Assembly (NCBI GenBank): GCA_019649035.1
Contig: BMAT01011131.1
Location: forward strand, 33,598 to 56,676
Reading direction: 5' to 3'
DNA from: Elysia marginata
Taxonomy: Eukaryota > Mollusca > Gastropoda > Plakobranchidae
Length of the DNA: 23,079 nt
In this document: piece by piece, positions 21,391 through 23,079 of the stretch
Numbering within the stretch: the stretch's first letter is position 1
Layout of the letters: the number at the start of each line of letters is the position of its first letter
Made by a program: the position numbers and the translations under genes
The notes under the pieces: model-generated
The model's input: only the letters and a program-made list of their open reading frames with translations
Databases searched by the model: none
What the model was told of the DNA's origin: nothing

Positions 21391-21593
21391 ACCATGACTG
21401 TGACGGGTTTCCTCAAGACGGCTCGCTTGCTGCGTCTACTTCGCGTTATTCGTCGAATCGAGGCGTTCGCGGAATATGGGTCAGCTGTGTTACTCCTACT
21501 TATGGTGGCGTTCACGCTGATTGGTCATTGGCTGGCCTGCATATTTTACGCCATAGCAACCATCGAGCATGCGCAATTGCATGCACCAATTAG
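21391..21593 (+). CDS. erg: Erg-type K+ channel exon: S4 voltage sensor and S5
   Basis: Third visible exon, phase 0 to phase 2, with 67 codons plus two bases. It encodes the S4 voltage sensor (FLKTARLLRLLRVIRRIEAF), with basic residues at every third position, then the S4-S5 linker (AEYGSAVL) and S5 (LLMVAFTLIGHWLACIFYAI). HWLACI is a strong KCNH signature. The acceptor is tacttttcag at 21381-21390. The donor ag|gtagat after 21593 is serviceable but not optimal. Reading through it meets TAG at once, so failure to splice would end the protein just after S5. The first residues (TMTVTG) replace the hERG SEELIG stretch with a small length difference, so no further exon seems to be missing inside the 19.7-kb intron. 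The end of the exon (IEHAQLHAPI) is the start of the extracellular S5-pore turret. Confidence 0.95.
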
Positions 21594-22661
21594 GTAGATG
21601 CTGACCTTTATTGGTCAATATTGGTTCTGACTTAAGTTTACTTATTGGTGCGGAATGCTGTATCAGAAGTGGTCTTACAGGGATATTTTTGTGAAAGCTG
21701 CGTAATAGTTTTTTTTTCCTATCGTGCCATATAAAGAGATGCACAATCTGCACGAAAGAAGGCGGAAGAGATTTGTGTTTCCTAAGCTGTGGTGTAGATT
21801 TAGGTCAAAACCGTTATGGCTTTCTAGTAATGATTGAAGCGTTTGAAGTATAAAAGTAGCAACGGATAAAGGTAGACTGAAGTAAGCATGGCCGAAAGGG
21901 ATTGCTTTTGCTGGGATTCGAACCCTTGAAATAGGAGTAGCTTCGATTTCGACTTCCAACACCTTGCCACCGAGAGAAACATAACTTATACCATATACCA
22001 TGTCGTTACTACACTTCTAAACAGAACTTTCACAGTGAATTCTCGTTGAAGAATAACCAATGACTTGCTACGACTGACTGGTATTTATATAATGCAAATG
22101 TACATGACTAGAACTTGATCTAAATTTTCAGGTAATTGTTTGTCTTAAAGTACTGCAGACTAAACTAGATAGGAACTGTATTATTATTAGGTTTTTTATG
22201 GTTATATTCAGCTATGCTGACCCAAACAAATGCTACCAGGCTATGCGCTACATCGATTGTCCTGCTCAGAGATGGTCAGTCTCCAGAGAAAGAATTTTGA
22301 AGAAAGCAAAAGAAAAAAAAGAAAAACTTGATGGTTGGTAGTTGTACAGCACTACAAACTGAAGCCATTAGATCTCAGATACCCTGTAAAATAGATTAAA
22401 AGATTTAACGTATTGTTATTCATTGCGGATTCAAGTGGGCTTAATGTATGTGATTTTTGTTTGACTCAAAAAACCTTTTCATTGGTATAATACCAACCCT
22501 TGGTTTATTACAGTTTTAACAAATGCTGAGTACTAAATTGGCTTTTTATTCTTATTTTTTTTTTATTTTTCTACCAAGATTACTTTGCCCGTAACTCTGC
22601 TTCTTTTGTATTACATTTCCTATAATCCTCCCCCCCCTCTCCCTCCCCTCCCTCCCTTTAG
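21594..22661 (+). other. erg: Intron of erg splitting the S5-pore turret
   Basis: A 1068-bp phase-2 intron bounded by gtagat and ctttag. As I recall, human KCNH2 has no intron here: its exon 7 runs from S4 through the filter. This one is therefore either lineage-specific or lost in vertebrates. It contains a - strand tRNA-like SINE candidate and ends in a C-rich pyrimidine tract. Confidence 0.88.
21800..21985 (-). mobile_element. tRNA-derived SINE candidate on the - strand
   Basis: Read on the - strand, 21969 to 21914 holds an A-box-like tggcaaggtgttgg followed by a perfect B box, ggttcgaatcc, with tRNA-like spacing of about 45 bases. Downstream on that strand the sequence continues as a non-tRNA body (cggccatgcttacttcagtc…). 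A functional tRNA is unlikely because the flanks do not form an acceptor stem. The downstream limit is uncertain. It sits in the intron between the S5 and pore exons, in antisense to erg. Confidence 0.6.
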
Positions 22662-22858
22662 CTGGTTGGACGGTCTGGCGAATCAGACAGAGATGTATTT
22701 CTACCCGAACGATTCCACGTCCGGGCCGACTATCAAGTCCAAGTACATTACGGCGCTTTACTTTACCTTCACAAGCCTCACTAGTATCGGATTCGGAAAC
22801 GTCGCCCCGAATACGAATATGGAAAAACTCTTCTCGATATTCGCCATGATGCTAGGAT
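22662..22858 (+). CDS. erg: Erg-type K+ channel exon: turret, pore helix, selectivity filter, start of S6
   Basis: Fourth visible exon. It completes a split codon (AG|C, Ser), reads [18 protein letters not shown] through the turret, then [15 protein letters not shown] (pore helix), IGFGN (selectivity filter), [19 protein letters not shown] (start of S6), and ends in phase 1. The GFGN filter marks KCNH channels, and the long turret with WLDxLANQ fits Erg. Two N-glycosylation sequons (NQT at 22681, NDS at 22708) face the extracellular side; the second lies near the hERG Asn598 site. The acceptor has a long C/T tract (22625-22659) ending in tttag. The donor gtgagt begins at 22859. As I recall, human KCNH2 has the same phase-1 break after the matching Gly648. 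Unusual for Erg: Thr at the Ser620 position (22771-22773), Ile at the Val625 position (22786-22788) and Ala at the Ser631 position (22804-22806). The gene continues beyond the window. Confidence 0.95.
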
Positions 22859-23079
22859 GTGAGTACGCTTTGATTTGATTTATAATTTTTTGTTCGTATG
22901 TTTCACGATCAGCATAGACACGTCGTATGTCGAAATTTTTTTTCTGAGAAAACGTCTCTAGAGGTAAATTTTGTTCTGTTTTACCGTTTAATTAAAATTT
23001 TTTTAAAGTTATAAACAAATAGATAAATATGGTTATATTCTACCACCGCCGAAGGCAGTCTCATGACTTTACATATTTA

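Noticed and set aside
21885-21985. Functional tRNA gene
   Set aside because: The promoter boxes are present, but the ends do not pair into an acceptor stem and the sequence runs on into an unrelated body, so SINE is the better call.

Overview
The window looks like AT-rich invertebrate animal DNA, plausibly from a mollusc or another lophotrochozoan, although the sequence does not settle the taxon. It covers part of one intron-rich gene on the + strand: an Erg-type (Kv11/KCNH) voltage-gated potassium channel. Four exons can be read with good splice sites and matching codon phases: 801-925 (S1), 1493-1727 (S2-S3), 21391-21593 (S4-S5) and 22662-22858 (turret, pore helix, selectivity filter, start of S6). 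The PAS/cap region should lie upstream, and the rest of S6, the C-linker and the cyclic-nucleotide-binding homology domain should lie downstream. No other host protein gene could be supported on either strand.

Layout: 1-800 is intron, and its last ~270 bases hold decayed tandem copies of the start of the S1 exon. Next come a 567-bp intron, the S2-S3 exon, and a 19.7-kb intron (1728-21390) that makes up most of the window. That intron holds long pyrimidine microsatellites (1901-2227), a MITE-like element with ~54-bp inverted ends (5315-5583), a 49-bp satellite with a 150-bp higher-order period (6120-6630), a near-palindromic 204-bp MITE (6781-6984), GAT, TTA, TTG and TCAAT microsatellites, and a short N gap after a G run (11094-11096). 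Further on are a 20-bp minisatellite with a 261-bp higher-order period (13069-13712), a broken LINE reverse-transcriptase fragment on the - strand (15160-15837), an inverted pair of related repeats (16.3/16.8 kb) and a tRNA-like SINE candidate (19898-20125). A second, - strand SINE candidate sits in the following intron (21800-21985).

Two points deserve attention. First, the pore exon encodes Thr and Ala at the positions equivalent to hERG Ser620 and Ser631. These are the two residues whose change to Thr or Ala is known to weaken or abolish fast C-type inactivation in hERG, so this Erg channel may inactivate little, like Eag. Second, five copies of a short motif from the S1 exon lie in tandem just upstream of it, one still attached to a usable-looking 3' splice site. 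This is a local record of exon duplication and decay.
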